A stretch of DNA of 64,000 bases, from the NCBI GenBank assembly GCA_021521415.1, contig JAIQDT010000672.1, positions 62,001 through 126,000 of the forward strand, read 5' to 3'. This stretch comes from Bidens hawaiensis (lineage: Eukaryota; Streptophyta; Magnoliopsida; Asterales; Asteraceae). Positions 1 through 11,760 of this stretch are shown here, one piece after another. The translations under genes and the position numbers were made by a program. The notes beneath the pieces are model-generated. The model was not told the DNA's origin. It ran no database searches and saw only the letters and a program-made list of their open reading frames with translations. Within the stretch, counting starts at the first letter, position 1; every line of letters begins with the position of its first letter.

Positions 1-1642
1 TCATCCTGCTCGTCAAAACTATCCATAACATCATCATCTTCATCCTCCTCATCTTCATCACTTTCCTCATCACCACCAGCTTCAGTCACTCCACCAATAC
101 AAGTTACAACATGAATACTTCCTGAACCACCAACTCTAGCACCAACAATCGTGCCAACCACTAAAGCATCACTGCTGGTAACATCAATACCAGCACCACT
201 ACCGCTAACACCAATACTAGGACCAGCCATGACAGATTGTCCTTTCCTATTTTATTTCCTCCATCTTTTCTAATCGAAGCTCACCCAACCTCCAAAGACG
301 GACCTTAAACAGTCCTTCTGATCATCGCTATCTTGATATGTGAACTTTATTATTTCTGAAGCGGCTAGATACTTGTTGACCAAGTCTTCATTCATTTTTA
401 GTTGAGCTTCATTCAAACGATCATGCTCTTTAGTCTTGGCCTTCAAACAACCAATCTCATATCTGAGTTCTAAATTCTCAACTATAAGAGTACCAACATT
501 CCTTGAAGATCCTTGAATATCCTCAAGCAAGGTAATCCTAGCCTCCAGACATTCAGTTTCAAGCAGCAGCCTATCAATCTCCTTCACCAAAGCATTCCTT
601 AGACTTGTTCCAATGCGAGAGAAAGATGGCAAATCACTTTCAAGGTAAGAGACTCTTGACTCCAGTCTCACACCATCATCATGGTGTTGAGCGAGTGACA
701 GAGATTAATCGGTCAATAAATTATGTTGATTGTCAACTCTCTTTTGGAGAACTTTAATCGTCCTTTGTTGACTAGTAATGAGAGCTCTGTCAGCCTCTTT
801 TTCATTCTCCAATCGCACCACCCGTTCAACTAACACTGCTTTCTCCTTCTCAGTCTCTACTGTCTTTTTCTTTTGGTCCTTCACAAACTCAAGCAACACC
901 TTTCTCGATCAGCCCGCTTGGCGTTTGATTCCTCCAGTGATATAATCCTATCAAGGATAGGATTAGTGTATACTGAAGCCTTCTTGTACTTACCACCGAA
1001 CATGGGTGTTGGGGTTAGGATTGGGGATTTTGTGGTAGTGGGAGGAGTGAAGGATTGGGTAGGTTCGGCTGTTGTTTGTAAAGGTAAGGTTATGGTTTGG
1101 GTTGGAAAGGAAGCATTTAGGGCTAAGGGCATGGTTTGGGTTTGGGTTAAGGCTTGGGTAGGTGGTGGGATGGCAAGTGAAAAAGTAGAGGGCGAGGAAG
1201 GGAATGTGGATGACCAGAAGGTTGTGGCTCTAAGCGTTGAGGTAAATGTTGGTGACCTAAAGGGTGAGGTGAAAGTTGGTGGAGAGTGTGTTTGTTGGAA
1301 GGGTCAGGTTTGTATGGGTTGGTCTGGAGAGGTTATGGGAATGTATATGTCGGGTAGAGATGATCCGAGGATGGGTGCAAGTTGTAAAGGGGAAAGTTCG
1401 GGGCTGGTCACGGGTGAGTCATGGAGTATGGTTCTGGTTGAATGTTTGGTTTTGGTTTTACGACGGGGAACCTTGACTTGTTTGCCTTTCATGGCAGCCA
1501 AAGTGCAGGATAAGGTAGTGGGTGAGGCAATGTGAGGGTCAGGTTGAGTAGTTTGTGTAAGTCGAGTGGTGGTTTGTGTTCCTGTGGTGGAAAGGTTGAT
1601 TATCAAGGAAGGGGCCTTCTTGGAGTTCCCGACCTTCTTCAA
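1..1642 (-). pseudogene. Degenerate Pro/Thr-rich and coiled-coil coding region, unknown protein
   Basis: Four successive minus-strand reading frames (about 1642-1304, 1132-881, 899-705 and 671-270) read as one broken protein. It has a Pro/Thr/Ser-rich first part with basic patches (KGKQVKVPRRK), then Lys/Glu/Leu-rich heptads typical of a coiled coil, then, from about 240 down to 1, a Gly/Ser-rich stretch and a strongly acidic tail of Glu and Asp runs. Frameshifts and stops separate the parts, so it is not expressed intact. It follows directly on the Copia RT fragment at 1655-2110 in the same orientation. I do not recognise the family. It could be a host sequence joined to the element by deletion, or an extra open frame of a retrotransposon. 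The long plus-strand frame at 873-1535 is its shadow. Confidence 0.4.
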
Positions 1643-1654
1643 ACACTTAAGCGG

Positions 1655-2110
1655 TCATTTAGGCTCCACTTCTTCTTTTACTTTCCCGTACAAGAAGACA
1701 GCCTTCACGTCCATTTGATATACTTTGAAGTTCATATACGATGCATAGGCTAGCAAGATACGAATAGCCTCAAGCCTAGCAACGGGAGCATAATATTCAT
1801 CATAATCAAGGCCTTCACACTGCGAAAAGCCTTGTACCACCAGCCTAGCTTTATTTATGATAATAACCCCTTTATCATCCTTCTTATTTCTAAACGCCCA
1901 CTTGGTACCGATTGGTCTCTTGTTCTATTGATTCTTTACCAACTTCCAAACATTAAGCCTTTTGAACTGCAACAGCTCTTCTTGCATGGATTCAACCCAG
2001 GAGTTCTCCTTGAGAGCTACACGAAAGTCGTTAGGTTCAACCTGAGAAATAAAACAAGCAAAAAGGCATTGATGTTCTCTGTTGGGTGTGATCGGTGGAT
2101 AGGAATCTAA
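1655..2110 (-). mobile_element. Ty1/Copia reverse transcriptase fragment
   Basis: On the minus strand the translation carries the start of the Copia RT domain: VEPNDFRVALKENSWVESMQ, then IGTKWAFRNKKDDKG, KARLVVQGFSQ, DYDEYYAPVARLEAIR and YQMDVKAVFLYGKVKEEV. These are hallmark blocks of Copia polymerases. One in-frame TAG breaks it (after LVKNQ). The domain stops abruptly after KEEV, before the YGL and YVDD motifs, where the unrelated Pro/Thr-rich sequence begins. It is a dead 5' piece of RT. Confidence 0.85.
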
Positions 2111-3535
2111 GGAATCGGATCAAGTTGTTCAATGGGATCCGTCTAAAGTTTAACAGTTAGGCTTTCAACAGGATGGAAGATACACGCAGCATTAATGAGA
2201 ACATCTGTGGCCAGTTGAATGGTGTTCGGCTGATCAACCACATGCTCAGATGCAATAGGGCCATTTCAAAGATTTTCTATGTCACACCCTGACTCAGGGT
2301 CTAGGAGTGTGACACCCAGTGGGTGCCTATTTTGTAAATGTATCAGAGTTGCGGGTTTATTTTAGCGGAAGACTTTATAAAATATTAATTTACATTGAAA
2401 ACTTAATCGGGAATTAAATACCCGAGTATTCGGTTAAAAAATATTGTTTTTATATTATTACATGGATTATTATCAAAATTTAGCCATCTTTTATCACGAT
2501 CATCTATCTCCATGACTCTAATCCTTGACTGTAGCTACCTGCAATTAATTACCTACAATGGTTGGGAAAATACGTTCGTGATGAGCTGGTGAAACGTTCA
2601 CTGACTCTTAAAAGAATTTATAAACGTTACTAAATACAAGTATAGTAGTCTGTTCACAATCTCAGCTTTGTATTTTTTTTCTTTTTTCTTATACTCAGTT
2701 TCAGCATCTTAGTTGCAACACTTAGATGCTAAAACAAGATGTACAACTGCGAATTAATGGAGAGAAAACAATATGTACAACAGATACCTTCCTGGATCCT
2801 CTAGAGAGTACCTTCATCAGATTATAAGCCTAAACTTGATTATCATGATACTTAGACCAGAACATAATTGGCTGCATTCACTGTTACTCCGCACCATGTG
2901 TTATTAGTGTTGGAAACAATGGTTTACAGTTTTATCTTACACAAAACAATGCTTCAACCATAGTCAACAATACCTTTCCAATCCATAACAACACTTGTTT
3001 CAAGATTGCAGAAATACACTTGGGTACCATGAACTGTAGTGAATTTTTGCTTTACTTTGATAAAAAAAAATACAAAACAAAAGATAAAAACACTTTGAAA
3101 TAGTTATAAGTGTATGCATGCCTGTATAAAATAAACGGAGCCTAAATAGCTTGTAAACCACAAATAGAGTACGAATATTCATTTCACAATCATAGATAAT
3201 AAGTTTTACACACTCACACATATAGATACATGTATTATAGCAATGTTGCAAAAAACAGAAAAATAATCAAAAGAAGACTAGCTAGTGGAGTTGTCTCTTA
3301 GGTATTGATAATCATTATTTGTGCTAAGATTGAAAAAAAATTAGGATAATCAACCTACAAACTAACTACTGTGCGTATACACGGGCGAAATTCACATTTG
3401 AAACCATTATATTAATAATAACAATAAAATTAACATTTGTAACATATGGAAACCAAATCATTAGAAGAATTGACAACAATATTAAGGCATTCTGCGTTAT
3501 AACTTATACCTTAGGTGATAGATGGTAAATTCGAA
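2111..3535. other. Intergenic, no gene seen
   Basis: AT-rich sequence with no supported gene. Near 2281-2330 the words GTCACACCCTGACTC and GTGTGACACCC lie close together as an inverted pair, as often seen at ends of plant LTRs, but I could not define an element. Confidence 0.4.
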
Positions 3536-3733
3536 TCAGAGCCCGCTACTGCATATGAACCAAAGCCTGAGTGTGAGAAATGAAATGAAGCCAAATGGAA
3601 GGCTGAAGTCACACTGCTTCAAAGGCACAGACAGGGACATAGGTGTTGCTGCTTTCAGCCGTGATGAGAAATAATTATGAAGTTCAGGTTCTTTTTCATT
3701 AGCCGCTACATTCAGTCGACGACGGGAGACCAC
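3536..3733 (-). CDS. Possible orphan first exon, unknown protein
   Basis: A 65-codon minus-strand frame starts with MVSRRRLNVAANEKEPELHN and continues with Leu/Phe-rich residues. Upstream, on the minus strand, lies a stretch resembling a plant 5' leader, with AACCCTAATC and AACCCTCAAAC words around 3750-3775. The Arg-rich, then acidic, beginning is more biased than random sequence, and a GT donor could lie inside the frame. No downstream exon was recognised between 3000 and 3535. It may be the remaining first exon of a truncated gene, or chance. Function unknown. Confidence 0.2.
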   Translation of the reverse strand: MVSRRRLNVAANEKEPELHNYFSSRLKAATPMSLSVPLKQCDFSLPFGFISFLTLRLWFICSSGL

Positions 3734-4689
3734 GGCGTTGATTCTGTTTGAGGGTTAGGCTCCGATTAGGGTTTGTGGGAGTGGCCTCAAAACAGATTTG
3801 GGGCTGGAACTAGCGGGAACATGAATTTTTAGGAGGAAAGATAGAGAAGATTTTAGTGGGGGATTAAAAAGTTTAATTAAGTTAGAAAGGAATGCTAAAT
3901 ATAATTTATAGTAAATAACTAACTAATAAAATTAATTATAAATGATATACTTACACATACAAAATAAAATTTTTAGTAATCTACGGTTATTTGTTACGTA
4001 ATTTTATTGTTTGGCATATTGCGTTTTTTTCCCTACCTAAACATATCTTATACCTGGTTGTTTTAAGAGCATTGCCAATATATTTACTATGCATATTCAT
4101 AATAATTACACTAAAAATAACTAAATTTCTCTTTTCTGTTCAGTTAAATAATAATTTTTGTACCTTTATCACTATCTTTTGTTTCTCCTCTACTAACAAC
4201 CAAATTCAGAAAATATTAAAAAAATTATACAATATGATAATGAAACCCAAATAATTGAACTTTCATATAATATTGTCTCTCCTTTACTCACAACTTTCTC
4301 ATAAAGAACCCAGTTTCATTTCTAACTAAAAAAAACAGAGAACCCATATGAGCATCCTCTAATGCATCGATGTATATCAGGTTTGGATTTCGTGTTTTGG
4401 ATTAATTGGTTTCGTTTATTGGGGTTTTAGATGTATGAAAGGCAAATTGAAACCTGACCCGAATAATAATTGGTTAAATGGCATTCAGGTATATGCGTAA
4501 TGGGGGTAACGGTTCTTTAGGTACGAGTGAGATCGGGGTCAGATGGGTTTTCGGATACGGGTAATCTGATTATGTTCTGTAACTTCATGACAAATTGATG
4601 TAATTCAGTGTCCTAGTTAGTCTTCTTTGATTATTTCTCTATTTCGTTAGGTGTCGTTTTCATTGAATTTTACACAAATGAATGCCTAA
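3734..4689. other. AT-rich intergenic, no gene seen
   Basis: No supported coding region. The plus-strand frame at 3991-4254 is hydrophobic only because the DNA is T-rich. Around 4385-4560 the base composition is more balanced but I find no recognisable protein. Confidence 0.4.
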
Positions 4690-4971
4690 ATATGCATGAC
4701 CTAAATGCTAAATTCTAAATGCTAAAAGCCACTATAAATGTTGCTAAGAAAAATAAGGCATACCCAAGGTGCCATTAAATACCTGACTTTTAGTGGCACA
4801 AATAATAAATGCCATTAAAAATACATGTTAAGAAAATATGGCATACACAAAGTGCCATTAAAACCTAAATTCTAGTGACACAAGTGCTAAATGCCACTAA
4901 AACCTAAAATAGTGGTACAAAAACTAAATGCCATAAAAAATGTGTGCCACTAAATGGCATTTTTTATAGTG
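4690..4971. mobile_element. CACTA-like transposon terminus with subterminal repeats
   Basis: The words AAATGCCATTAAA, TAGTGGCAC and their complements recur about ten times on both strands. The block ends at 4971 with TTTTTTATAGTG, whose complement CACTATAAAAAA is a typical En/Spm (CACTA) end followed by subterminal repeats. A second CACTATAAA lies at 4732, which would give a 240-bp miniature element, but the flanking triplets (AGC and TTT) do not match as a 3-bp target duplication. The right end abuts the LTR at 4972-5139. Confidence 0.5.
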
Positions 4972-5139
4972 TTTTCTTGATTTTGATGAATTTTCTTCGC
5001 AGAGCACGATGGGGTTATATTTATCCCGTTGCGTAGCGCAATGAGTCTAGAAAACCAAAAATTTTATTTTTAACCCTTTAATTTTCAGAATTGACATTTT
5101 TAGCCCAAAACTTAAATAGGGTATTTTTAAGATGTTACA
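4972..5139 (-). mobile_element. Chromovirus LTR fragment, U3 with TATA box
   Basis: Read on the minus strand, the LTR begins TGTAACATC at 5139, directly after a purine-rich tract (GGTAGGGAGGA, 5140-5150) that fits a polypurine tract. A TATA-like sequence ATAAATATAA lies at 5015-5024. Just upstream of it (5029-5041) is a short palindrome with arms TTGCG and CGCAA. The LTR is cut by the CACTA-like end at 4971, so its length and U5 end are not visible here. Confidence 0.6.
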
Positions 5140-5164
5140 TCCTCCCTACCTTTAGAAAAATCTC

Positions 5165-5579
5165 ATACTTGAGATTTATGGGAATAGATGCGGATATTTC
5201 TTCTTCATTTCGGATTCAAGTTCCCAAGTGAATTCCGGGCCACGTCGGGAATTCCACCAAACTTTTACGAGCTTCAATCTCTTGCGCTTAAGGAACTTGA
5301 TTTACTATCCTCAATTTATACTGGCTCTTCTACAAATTTAAGCTTTTCATTTACTTGCACATCCTTCAAAGGCATTGCAAGTGATTCGTCAATCAAACAT
5401 TTACGTAAGTTGGATACATGAGATACATCATGAATTCCCTTCATTTCTTCTGGTAGTTCAAAACGATATGCTACAGGATCTATTCTTTTAAGAATTTTGA
5501 ATCGTCCGACGAAACGTGGACTTAACTTTCCATTCTTACCAAGACGTACTACACCTTTCCAAGATGATACTTTAAGCAA
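5165..5579 (-). pseudogene. Chromovirus integrase C-terminus plus chromodomain
   Basis: The frame contains RFVGRFKILKRIDPVAYRF, the post-integrase linker of chromoviruses. A frame shift at about 5316 then leads into VWWNSRRGPEFTWELESEM, the characteristic second half of the retrotransposon chromodomain, with the conserved W and TWE. In this clade the chromodomain is thought to direct integration to marked chromatin. The coding sequence ends a few bases before the polypurine tract. Confidence 0.75.
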
Positions 5580-5677
5580 TAATCTGTCTCCTTCTTGAAA
5601 TTCTAACGGTTTTCGGTGTATGTCAGCATAACTCTTTTGTTTATTTCAAGCTACTTTCAGTCGTTCTCTAATTTGAA

Positions 5678-6231
5678 TTACTTGATCAGTTGTCCTTTGA
5701 ACAATTCAGTCCCTGATAATTGATTATCACCGATTTCAGACCAACACACAGGCGTTCTACATTTTTGTCCGTATAATGCTTCATATGGTGCAATTCGAAT
5801 ACTTGTATGATAGCTGTTATTATATAAAAACTCCAGTAAAGATAAATGAGTATCCCAGCTACCTCCTAAGTCTATAACACATGCATGAAGCATATCTTCC
5901 AGAGTTTGAATTGTCCTTTCACTTTGTCCATCTGTTTGAGGGTGATAGGCTATACTTAAATTTAACCGCTCACCCATTTCTTTTGAAAACTTCTCCAAAA
6001 ATTGGAGGTGAAAAGACTATCTCTATCCGAAATGATGGATAGTGGCACACCGTGTAAAGATACAACATTTTCTACGTATAGATGTGCTAACTTATCCATA
6101 CTAAATGATTCTTGAATTGAAATAAAGTGGGCAGACTTGGTAAGTCTATCTACAGAAACCCAGATTGCATCATTTTGACGAGAAGTCTTTGGGAATTTCA
6201 TGATGAAATCCATGGTTATTATGTACTTCAA
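5678..6231 (-). pseudogene. Gypsy integrase core (two overlapping frames)
   Basis: Two minus-strand frames overlap at about 5965-5998 with one frameshift between them. The first holds [19 protein letters not shown] and [11 protein letters not shown], the second YHPQTDGQSERTIQTLEDML and LSLLEFLYNNSYHTSI, the usual rve domain of Gypsy integrase. The DDE residues appear as D in VDRL, D in SDRD and E in SERTI. The break makes it inactive. Confidence 0.85.
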
Positions 6232-7341
6232 GATAGGTATCTCTGCTTATTGTAATAAACCTAATGGCTTTTGATGTTTTGCCTTGACTTTTGGTCATGT
6301 TAAACATTGAGCCACATATAAGGCAACTTCTTTTTTCATACTAATCCACCAATAATCGTCCTTAAGATTATGATACATCTTATCACTGCGTGGATGCATT
6401 GTATATATTTGACTTATGAGCTTCTTTCAAAATCTTTTCTCGTAAATTTTCTACCATTGGTACTCAGATTCTCTTACCTAACATGAATATTTCATCGTCG
6501 CCCTTGACCAATTGATCTATAGTACCATTTTCTTTTTCAGCCTTTATGTTTCCTTTTCTAGTGCCAATTTCTGTGCTTCTTTAATTTGGGTGAGCAGATC
6601 AACTTTAAGTTCCAATCTAAGAGCTCGAACTCTTTTCGGCTTATCGTGTTCTTTTCTACTTAAAGCATCTGCCACTACATTGGCTTTTCCTTCATGACAA
6701 ATGATTTCACATTCATAGTCATTGAGAGTTTACATCCATCGTCTTTGCCTCATATTTAACTCTTTTGATCAAATATATGCTTTAGACTCTTATGATCGGT
6801 ATAAACAATGAATTTAACACCATACAGATAGTGTCTCCATAACTTTAATGCGAAAATTATAGCTCCAGTGTAATTTTTCTCATAAACTTTTAATTGTCTA
6901 GAAGCATAAGCAATAACTTTCTTTACTTGCATTAATACACATCCTATACCTATGTGCGAAACATCACATTATGCGGTAAAGTTATCTAGACCTTCAGGCA
7001 AGGCTAAGATAGGTGCATTTGTTAGTTTCTGCTTAAGAGTTTCAAATGCTTCTTCTTGTTTTGATCTTCATTCGAACTTAACAGATTTTCTAGTGAGTGA
7101 GGTTAAAGTAACTACTATTCTAGAGAAATTTTGAATGAACCTTTGATAATAACTAACCAATCCTAGAAAACTTCTAACTTGTGTTCGGGTTTTGGGTGTT
7201 TTCCATTTGGTAATAGCCTCAATCTTTGCTGTATCAACTTGAATACCCTTTTCATTTACTATATGACTAAGAACTCTATTTCTGATAGCCAGAATTCACA
7301 CTTTAAAAATTTGGCATAATGTTTTTCTTTTCTTAATGTTT

Positions 7342-9181
7342 TGATGTTCGCTAAAATATACATATCATTTTATAAATATTTCCGACACTTTTAAGTTCTT
7401 TTGAGCCAAGTCTTTATTGAATATTATTAATATTTAGTTCACATGTGGGTTTAACGGTTTCTAGAGACTATTAACTAAACTGGAGCACTTTTACTAAACT
7501 TGGAAACCGACAAATAAAGCGTCGAGCATATATTATATATTACTAATTACTAATTTTTATTATTATAATTAACCTTATATGTAATAAAAAAAAAGAAAGA
7601 AACTTACGTATCATAATAATAATAAAAATAAGAATAATAATAAAATTAAAGCAACTTGTTGATTCTTTTGTTTCATCATATCAAATAGGGCTGGGGCCCA
7701 CTAGGGTAAATTTGAAGAAGTCCTCCAATGCTTTTGTTGGTGGAAAACATACTAATATTATTAATAGGAGACAGAAGGAATGGCCGCCACACACAAAATA
7801 TTATTATTATTATTTTCGGAGGGAAGCGGCTATCAGAGGAGCCGAGCAGAAGTCAAAGAGAGCCAAGGTTTTTACTGGGTTTCACGTGGGTTTCATAAAA
7901 AGCTTACTGCCACATCTTAATTATTATTATTCTTTGGTGGAGCCACACAAGAAGACAGCCTCAAGTCAATCAAGTTTGGGTTCGGGTTCACGTCTACTCA
8001 TCTAAACACGGTTTCTTTGGTTTAAATTTATTATTTTTATTATGAAACTAGTTGAACCGATTTATTATTTTCTTGTTTTGAGCATGATTATTGGCTAAAA
8101 CATTTTTGGTTACCTAAGCTTCGAATGAATATTTGTTGACTTTTGGTTTGCTTGTCGGTATTGGGTTATTGGTGTTGGATTAATATTATTGTAACAAACT
8201 TATTGATGATTTTAAGATGAATATGCATGCTTAATATTAATTTACTTACATTCAATTGTTCCATATGTGTCTTTGTGAATGTTTTTTCATATGTAGACGC
8301 ATATTAGGTTACCTACTGTGTGTTCGTAACTAGTTTATGATTTATAGTCGACATAATCCACAGGAACTATTATTTGAGGGTTTAGAGATTTTAAGTGCTC
8401 TACCTATCTTGAGACTGAGAGGTAATAGATAGTTGGGGTTGTCTTATTCATTAGGCGGTTTGGGTATAGATTACACGAGAGTGGGTTTCCCCCTTATTGT
8501 CTTTTGATTTTTGCTATCCCAAGTCTTTTTGAGCATCTTTAGGTTACTCCTTACGTCCCTTACACTCCCGGATGTATTGTGATTAGTGAGACTGAGAGGT
8601 GATCTAGTCATTAGAGTACTTTAATATTGTTGGAGAGACTGAGAGGTAATCCAACCAACCGGTTTGCGTCATCGCCCCTTAGGTAATCCTTTTAGGTGAC
8701 ACCCAGAGAATGATCAGGGATCCACTAGGATGTCTAGGGCGTCGTATCTTTAGATCCCAGTTCCATCACAGTTTCCATAGCCGATAAGCATCCAAGATTC
8801 ACAAGTAAGATTTCAAGCCTAGGTAACGTCTTTCTCATTAGTGGTTTTCATCCAAGTCTTAGAATTTTAAGTTTAATTTATTAGTTCACTTTAGCTTAAT
8901 TAATTAGTTTAATTAATTATTAGTTTAAAAATAAAATAAATAAAAAAAATCCAAAAATAATCATTTTTATTAATTATTAATATTAGCTTATAGAATCTAG
9001 TTTCGTTAATTTAATTAGTGTCTCTAGGGTTCGATATTCCCGGACTTTCCATAGCTATTCTACACCCGATAAGTTCACTTGCCTGTTGCTAGTGGTTTGG
9101 TTTATGGTATTCTAGGTTTTTATTACTCGTTGTACTAGGTTGATTTATTGCAATATTTTTATACCACTTTTAGGCACATCA
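7342..9181 (+). mobile_element. Solo LTR, 1,840 bp, inserted in the chromovirus RT
   Basis: The insert starts TGATGTTCGC and ends GGCACATCA (TG...CA). It is flanked on both sides by TGTTT (7337-7341 and 9182-9186), a 5-bp target duplication. Removing it rejoins the chromovirus reading frame (IMLET to LRKEKHYAKF). Near its right end are TCGATATTCCCGGACTTTCC and CACTTGCC, as in U5 regions of Athila/Tat-like Gypsy LTRs, so I read it as plus-oriented. It contains no internal coding domain. The small frame at 7712-8005 has no recognisable content. Confidence 0.85.
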
Positions 9182-9599
9182 TGTTTCGAGCATGATTCTA
9201 AGATGAGCCCGATGATCTTCCTTTGTCTTGGAGTAGATAAGAATATCATCGATGAAGACGATAACAAACTTATCTATATATGGTTTACAAATTCGATTCA
9301 TCATATCCATAAATGCCGCAAGAGCATTAGTGAGTCCGAAAGGCATCACGGTGAACTCATAATGTCCATATTTGGTTCGGAATGTTGTTTTTGGAATATT
9401 TTCTTCTTGAACCCTCAGCTGATTATATCCTGATCTAAGACCAATTTTTGAAAAGTAACTTACTCTTTGGAGTTGGTCAAACAGATCATCGATTCGGAGC
9501 GGATAACGATTCTTAATTGTGAACTTATTTAATTCATGGTAGTCAATGCACATTCTCATTGATCCATCCTTATTTTTAATAAGAGACTAGATGGAAAGG

Positions 9600-10260
9600 G
9601 AATAGAGGAACCGAGTTCAATGGGTATAAGTTGTGATACTCGAGTGGTACTCGGGTTCGGACGGGGCTAAGAATGGGGTGGGGTTTCTAGTGGCTAAGGA
9701 ACTTCACACTAGTGTGGTAGAGGTGATAAGGCATAATGATAGGATTATGCTGCTAAGATTAGTACTAGGGGAGGAAATAGTGGCAGTAGTTTGCGCTTAT
9801 GCACCACATGTCGGACTAGGGGATCGGGAAAAGAGAGAATTTTGGGATTGCTTAGACGTAGTTGTGAGGGGCATACCTAGGGATAAGAAGATTTGTATAT
9901 GAGGTGATTTCAATGGACACATTGGCAAGGATAGCAATGGTTTTCAAGCCATAGATGGGGTTACGGTTTTGGTGATAGGAATGAGGCTGGGCTAGATCTT
10001 CTAGACTTTGTGGTGGCCCATAATCTAGGTATTGTAAACTTGTTCTTTAAGAAAAGAGAATCTCATTTGATAACCTTTAGTAGTGGAGGACGCAACACGC
10101 AGATCGACTATCTATTGTTGAGGCAAGGAGACCGGCGTTGGTGGAAGGACTATAAGGTGATACTGGGAGAGATAGTGGTGACTCAGCATCGATTACTTGT
10201 GGCAAATACAGGCTTCAGAAATAAGCTGACCGAGCAGGAGGAAGTGTGCACCGAGGATTA
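9600..10260 (+). pseudogene. LINE endonuclease domain (APE-like), broken
   Basis: Frames read WYSGSDGAKNGVGFLVAKEL, then VVCAYAPHVGL, FWDCLDVVV, GDFNGHIGKDSNGF, VVAHNLGIVNLFF and TQIDYLLLR. These are the consecutive motifs of the exonuclease-endonuclease-phosphatase fold: the SAYAP-like strand, the catalytic GDFN Asp/Asn, and the IDY(V/L)L motif. TGA at about 9901 replaces the codon before GDFN, and a frameshift follows GDFN. Its normal role would be nicking target DNA for target-primed reverse transcription. Confidence 0.85.
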
Positions 10261-10885
10261 AATGGGGAAATTGAAGGATGACATGCTCCGGTTGCTTAAG
10301 GATAGGCTTATCTCGTCGAACTTGTCTAGACTAGATGGGGACTCAAATCAGATGTGGGAAGCTATGGAGACAAAAATTACTCATGTGGCGAAGGAGACTC
10401 TTAGGGTTACTACAGGAAAGAAAGGCGGGCATAAGGAGTCTTGGTGGTGGAATGAGGTTGTACAAGAAAAGATAAAGGACAAACAAGAAAGTTTTAGGGA
10501 GTTTATGAGGTGCACGAATGATGAGGAGCGCGCGGGTTTGAGGGAGAACTAAAAAAGGGCAACAAAAAAAAAGGCGAAGAAAGCAGTGGACGAAGCAAAG
10601 AACACGGCCTATAAATGGATGTATGAACGCTTACACACAAAAGAGGGGGAACACGATATATTTAAGATTGCCAAAGCCAGGGAGTATAGAAGGCAAGATC
10701 TAGGGGTTGTGAGGTTTATAAAGGGCGAGGATGAGCGGGTACTTGTTAAGGAACAAGACATCAAGCTAAGATGGCAAACTTATTTCCACAACCTTTTCAA
10801 CAATGGGAGGGCCTACCAAGAAGAATACGAAAGCACAACCACACAATGACAACAACGAAATAACTGCTATTGTCGACGTATCACA

Positions 10886-11760
10886 CAGGAAGAGGTGAGG
10901 ACTGCACTTAAGAGGATGGGAAGGGCTAAGGCAGTTGGCCTAGATAATATACCCATTGAGGTGTGGAAATGTCTGTGAGATGAAGGGGTAGCGTGGTTAA
11001 CTAGATTGTTCAATATTATCTTCAAATCCGGTAAGATGCCAAATCAATGGAGGAGCAACATGGTAGTCCCTATCTATAAGAACAAAGGAGATGCCTAATG
11101 TTGTGTGAACTACAGAGGTATTAAGCTACTAAGCCACACTATGAAGATATGGTAAAGAGTTATTAAGGTTAGAGTTAGACAGGAAACTCAAGTCATAGTT
11201 AACCAATTTGATTTTATGCTAGGGCGGTCTACTACGGAGGCAATACACATCCTAAGAAGGCTGATGGAAAAGTATAGGGAGAAGAAACGTGATCTGCATA
11301 TGGTGTTCATAGATCTAGAAAAGGCGTACGACAGTGTGCCACACCGACTGCTTTGGGAGAGCCTAGAGGGTAGAGGGAATCCAAGTAAATACATAGAGAT
11401 AATCATGGATATGTATGCCAAGACTGCAACTAGTGTCCGGGCGCCCGTGGGGATACTGATTTCTTCCCGGTGGAGGTAGGCCTTCATCAGGGCTCAGCGT
11501 TGAGCCCATTTCTTTTTGCTGTAGTCTTAGACGAGTTGTCAAAGTCAATTCAAGAGCCAGTCCCGTGGTGCATGATGTTCGCATACGATATTGGGTTATT
11601 TGGTGAGAGAAAACAAGATTTGAACATGTGGCTAGAGGAATGGCGATCTGCTTTAGAGATGAAAGGTTTAAGGATTACCGTCCAAAGACCAAGCATCTCC
11701 ATTGTGACTTTGGTGGGGTAATCGAGGATGAAGAGGTTCAAATCACCGTTGAAGGCCAAG
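10886..11760 (+). pseudogene. LINE reverse transcriptase domain, broken
   Basis: Blocks in RT order: ITQEEVRTALKRMGRAKAVG with DNIPIEVWK, MPNQWRSNMVVPIYKNKGD, NYRGIKLLSHTMKIW, FMLGRSTTEAIHILRRLMEK, VFIDLEKAYDSVPH with the first catalytic Asp, then GLHQGSALSPFLFAVVLDEL, and MMFAYDIGLFG where FADD would be expected. The change of ADD to AYD destroys the catalytic centre. There are also stops (KCL*, GDA*) and a frameshift at about 11475. Confidence 0.85.

Larger units (their letters stand above)
5140..9577 (-). mobile_element. Decayed Ty3/Gypsy chromovirus polyprotein, split by a solo LTR
   Basis: Minus-strand blocks in the order of a chromovirus pol. The reverse transcriptase (9559-9179) has [11 protein letters not shown], the GYNQ and MPFGLTNA motifs, and FIDD in place of YxDD. 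The RT C-terminus and RNase H follow, broken by frameshifts, at about 7336-6500, with [18 protein letters not shown] and NVVADALSRK. The integrase (6231-5678) has [18 protein letters not shown] with its catalytic Asp, and YHPQTDGQSERTIQT with its catalytic Glu. After it come KVSSWKGVVRLGKNGKLSPR and PVAYRFELPEEM (5579-5316), and a chromodomain near 5310-5165 ending WELESEMKKKYPHLFP. The chromodomain and order fit the Tekay/Del clade (inference). A 1,840-bp solo LTR splits the RT, and several frameshifts and stops make it non-functional. Its 5' half beyond 9577 is missing where the LINE begins. Confidence 0.85.

Noticed and set aside
873..1535. Open 220-codon plus-strand frame
   Set aside because: Val/Gly-rich translation is the reverse shadow of the Pro/Thr-rich minus-strand coding region; no domain.
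4732..4971. Complete 240-bp miniature CACTA element
   Set aside because: CACTA ends are present at both positions but the 3-bp flanks (AGC and TTT) do not match, so only one terminus is claimed.
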